Below are positions 4,667 to 6,527 of a stretch of 6,527 nt of DNA, piece by piece. Within the stretch, counting starts at the first letter, position 1, and each line of letters starts with the position of its first letter. This DNA comes from a bacterium (GTDB lineage: Bacteria > Elusimicrobiota > Elusimicrobia > UBA1565 > UBA9628), in contig JAJYFI010000098.1 of assembly GCA_021790955.1 (NCBI GenBank), positions 1 through 6,527 on the forward strand. Reading direction: 5' to 3'. Both the position numbers and the translations under genes were made by a program. The notes beneath the pieces are model-generated. The model had not been told where the DNA came from. It was given only the letters and a program-made list of their open reading frames with translations, and did no database searches.

Positions 4667-4734
4667 TTCGGCAACCGGCCAGCCCCTGGGGCCCCTCGGC
4701 TTTGCGCCCCGCCCTTGCGGGCGGTTTGCCCTTT
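4667..4734 (-). promoter_or_regulatory. c-di-GMP-I (GEMM-I) riboswitch
   Basis: The minus-strand RNA contains GGGCAAACC, then CCGCCC-GCAA-GGGCGG (a hairpin with GNRA tetraloop, 4724-4709), then GCGCAAAGCC (4707-4698), a compact GC-rich third helix, and GGTTGCCGA (4676-4668) closing on GGCAAACC. This is the GEMM-I order. Bases matching the ligand contacts of the Vibrio cholerae Vc2 aptamer are present: G20 (here G4729), A47 (A4702) and C92 (C4671). G at position 20 favours c-di-GMP over the cGAMP-selective variant, which has A. The position before CGCAAAGCC is G instead of the A in Vc2. The third helix, which should hold the tetraloop receptor, is short. A sigma-70-like promoter lies upstream and a terminator downstream. 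The aptamer is recognised by motif, with no covariance model run. Confidence 0.9.
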
Positions 4735-4754
4735 TCGTTTCCAAAGGTGCCCGA

Positions 4755-4782
4755 AGTATAGCAGGCCCCCGCCGCCTGTCAA
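4755..4782 (-). promoter_or_regulatory. Sigma-70-like promoter of the riboswitch transcript
   Basis: On the minus strand a perfect TTGACA (4782-4777), a 16-bp spacer and TATACT (4760-4755). The start is expected near 4748, a few bases before the aptamer. It also occupies most of the space upstream of the divergent permease gene, so the two may be coupled. Confidence 0.75.
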
Positions 4783-4818
4783 GACCCAAAAAAGGCCCAA
4801 AAAGCTACCATCTTCCTC

Positions 4819-6527
4819 ATGGCCGAAACGATGATGGCGCGCGCGCGCAGGGCCTGGGGCGGCGCCGCGCTCTTCCTTCAATGGTCGCGCCGCTTGCGGG
4901 CGGCCGACCTTCTCGTGCTCGTGGGCCTGGCCGGGATGCTGGCCGCGCTCTTTCAATTCGCCCGCCATATGAACGCCCCCGTGCGCCCCGCGGCCGCGAT
5001 CGACCTCTCCGCCTGGGCGATCCCCTCCTACGCTCTTTTGTCCTTGCTCCGGGGGCTCATCGCCTTCGCGGTCTCCCTGGGTTTCGCCTTCCTCTATGGC
5101 TATTGGGCGGCGAAGGACGCCCGGGCGGAGCGCGTCCTCATCCCGCTCTTGGACGTGCTGCAGAGCGTGCCGGTGCTGGGCTTCATGCCGGGGCTCCTGC
5201 TCGTCTTCCTCGCCCTTTTCCCTTCCTCAAACGCCGGGCTTGAGCTGGCGAGCATCATCATGATCTTCACCGCCCAGGCCTGGAACATGGCCTTCAGCTT
5301 CTACCAGTCCTTGAAAAGCCTCAAGCCCGACCTCGTCGAGGCGGCCTCCGTCTACCGCTTCAGCCCCCTCGAGCGCTTTCGTTTCCTGGAGCTTCCCTCC
5401 GCCGCGATCGGGCTCGTCTGGAACGGCATGATCAGCATGGCGGGAGGGTGGTTTTTCCTCATGATCAGCGAGTCCTTCGTGCTGGGCCGGCGGGACTTCA
5501 GCCTGCCGGGGTTGGGCTCCTACATGAGCCGGGCCGCGGCCGACGGCGACGCCCGAGCGATGGGGCTCGCGATCGTCGCGATGATGCTCGTCATCGTCCT
5601 CCTGGACCAGATCCTCTGGCGGCCTCTCGCCGTCTGGTCCCAAAAGTTCCGGCTGGACGAATCCGGGGCCGAAGAGGCGGGCTCCTCCTGGTTCCTGGGA
5701 GTGCTGCGCCGCGCGCGGGTCTACGCCCTCACGGCGCTCCTCATCCGGAAGATCTCCTCGCGCCTGCGTTCCAAGGAGGCGGCCGCCAAGGCTCCCGCTC
5801 CCCCGGCGTCAAGGCCCCCGTCGCGGCTGTCGCGGCTCCTCCCCGTCCTCTCGGGAACGGCGCTGCTGCTGCTGGCGGCCGCGGTCACGCTGAGCGCGGT
5901 CCGGGCCCTCTATTCCTGGCGGGCGCTGGCGCCGGGTCGATGGCTCGTGATCGGCGGAGCGGGGGCGGCGACGCTCGGGCGGGTCCTCGTATCGACCGCG
6001 CTGGGGACGCTCTGGGCGCTTCCCGCGGGGCTTGCGATCGGGCTCTCGCCCCGGCTCTGGAACGCTCTTGGCCCCGCGATCCAGATGATGGCCTCCTTCC
6101 CGGCCCCGATGCTTTTCCCGGCCGCCATCGCCCTCATGCGCGCGGCGGGCATTCCCCTTTCCGCCGGATCGATCCTCCTCATGCTCCTGGGCACCCAGTG
6201 GTACATTCTCTTTAACGTCGTGGCCGGGGCCGCGGCGATCCCGGCGGACATCCTCGAGGCCTCGCGCTCCTACGGTCTCAGAGGATGGGAGCGTTTCAAG
6301 ACCGTTCTTTTGCCCGCGGTTTTTCCTTATCTGGTCACCGGATGGGTGACCGCGGCGGGAGGCGCCTGGAACGCGAGCATCGTCTCCGAGTACGTCACCT
6401 TCAAGTCCCGGGTCTTCTCGACGTGGGGCCTGGGCTCCTTGATCAGCGAGGCGGCCGAGCATTCGGACCTCCCGACGCTGACGGCCGCGGTCGTCGTCAT
6501 GTCGGCGATCGTGCTCGTCTTCAACCG
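4819..6527 (+). CDS. Duplicated (two-domain) ABC transporter permease, COG4986-like, C-terminus outside window
   Basis: 569 codons are open to the right edge. Two binding-protein-dependent permease halves are fused. Half 1 has membrane segments near 32-50, 72-100, 108-135, 141-165, 195-218 and 247-273, with the conserved run QSVPVLGFMPGL and a cytoplasmic loop EAASVYR at 174-180. Half 2 has segments near 338-359, 389-410, 418-442, 449-474, 498-520 and 553 onward, with EASRSYG at 480-486. These EAA loops contact the ATPase; the usual Gly is replaced by Arg180 in half 1 and kept in half 2. A charged, Ala/Pro-rich linker (~274-337) joins the halves. The arrangement matches duplicated anion-transport permeases of the nitrate/sulfonate/phosphonate-type importer class; the substrate cannot be told. 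Length suggests the stop is near the right edge, and an ATPase gene is expected next. ATG 4819 lacks a clear Shine-Dalgarno; ATGs at 4831 and 4834 are alternatives. Confidence 0.9.
   Translation, partial: MAETMMARARRAWGGAALFLQWSRRLRAADLLVLVGLAGMLAALFQFARHMNAPVRPAAAIDLSAWAIPSYALLSLLRGLIAFAVSLGFAFLYGYWAAKDARAERVLIPLLDVLQSVPVLGFMPGLLLVFLALFPSSNAGLELASIIMIFTAQAWNMAFSFYQSLKSLKPDLVEAASVYRFSPLERFRFLELPSAAIGLVWNGMISMAGGWFFLMISESFVLGRRDFSLPGLGSYMSRAAADGDARAMGLAIVAMMLVIVLLDQILWRPLAVWSQKFRLDESGAEEAGSSWFLGVLRRARVYALTALLIRKISSRLRSKEAAAKAPAPPASRPPSRLSRLLPVLSGTALLLLAAAVTLSAVRALYSWRALAPGRWLVIGGAGAATLGRVLVSTALGTLWALPAGLAIGLSPRLWNALGPAIQMMASFPAPMLFPAAIALMRAAGIPLSAGSILLMLLGTQWYILFNVVAGAAAIPADILEASRSYGLRGWERFKTVLLPAVFPYLVTGWVTAAGGAWNASIVSEYVTFKSRVFSTWGLGSLISEAAEHSDLPTLTAAVVVMSAIVLVFN

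Noticed and set aside
4772..4782. CCGCCTGTCAA identical to the tRNA-Asp anticodon region, near the riboswitch promoter
   Set aside because: It contains the reverse of the -35 TTGACA plus GGCGG, so an 11-nt match is probably coincidence. It does warn that GACAGGCGG may be a frequent word in this genome, which should be counted when judging the tRNA complementarity.
5448..6462. Long frames on both strands over the permease
   Set aside because: Both are Arg/Pro/Gly-rich shadows; the permease frame has consistent membrane segments and two EAA loops.
1..6527. CRISPR array or insertion sequence
   Set aside because: No regularly spaced direct repeats, no transposase frame and no terminal inverted repeats were seen.

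Overview
The window is GC-rich bacterial DNA, apparently chromosomal, with no phage, IS or plasmid genes. Codon third positions are strongly G/C. Promoters resemble sigma-70 sites: three carry CTTGACA at -35, and the two tRNA promoters share a different upstream block. Neither tRNA encodes CCA. Large exported proteins with IPT/TIG-like domains, a c-di-GMP-I riboswitch and a fused two-domain permease fit an environmental Gram-negative-type bacterium. Elusimicrobiota or a deltaproteobacterium-like lineage is my guess, by impression only.

Layout. (1) 1-2729, minus strand: the first 909 codons of a long exported beta-rich protein whose C-terminus lies beyond the left edge. (2) 2745-3280, plus strand: a compact RNA-only region with two parallel modules. 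Each has a shared-type promoter, a tRNA gene, a hairpin, a TTGACA promoter, a short transcript of about 70 nt and a strong intrinsic terminator ending in CCTTCTTTTTG. The tRNAs read as Asp (GTC) and Val (GAC). (3) 3298-3942, minus: a small exported HEAT-repeat protein. (4) 3943-4103: about 160 bp without a gene, holding three short inverted repeats. (5) 4104-4782, minus: a sigma-70-like promoter, a c-di-GMP-I (GEMM-I) riboswitch, an intrinsic terminator and a 185-codon gene of unknown function with a signal peptide and a C-terminal membrane segment. The terminator lies inside the 5' end of that reading frame. (6) 4819-6527, plus: a duplicated (two-domain) ABC permease running off the right edge.

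The most unusual observation is in region 2. The short transcript after each tRNA carries blocks of 9-13 nt complementary to the tRNA just upstream. These blocks cover the anticodon arm and the 5' strand of the D arm. The predicted 5' end of each transcript falls at or next to the anti-anticodon-arm block, and the hairpin directly after each tRNA also carries 8 nt complementary to that tRNA's anticodon arm. Two different tRNAs each have their own matching antisense sequence in the same architecture. This suggests a functional tRNA/anti-tRNA pair, possibly regulatory or decoy-like, and not a decayed duplication. That role is inference; the complementarity is visible in the sequence.

The second clear regulatory unit is the c-di-GMP riboswitch with its terminator, which should make expression of the 4104-4661 gene depend on cyclic di-GMP.
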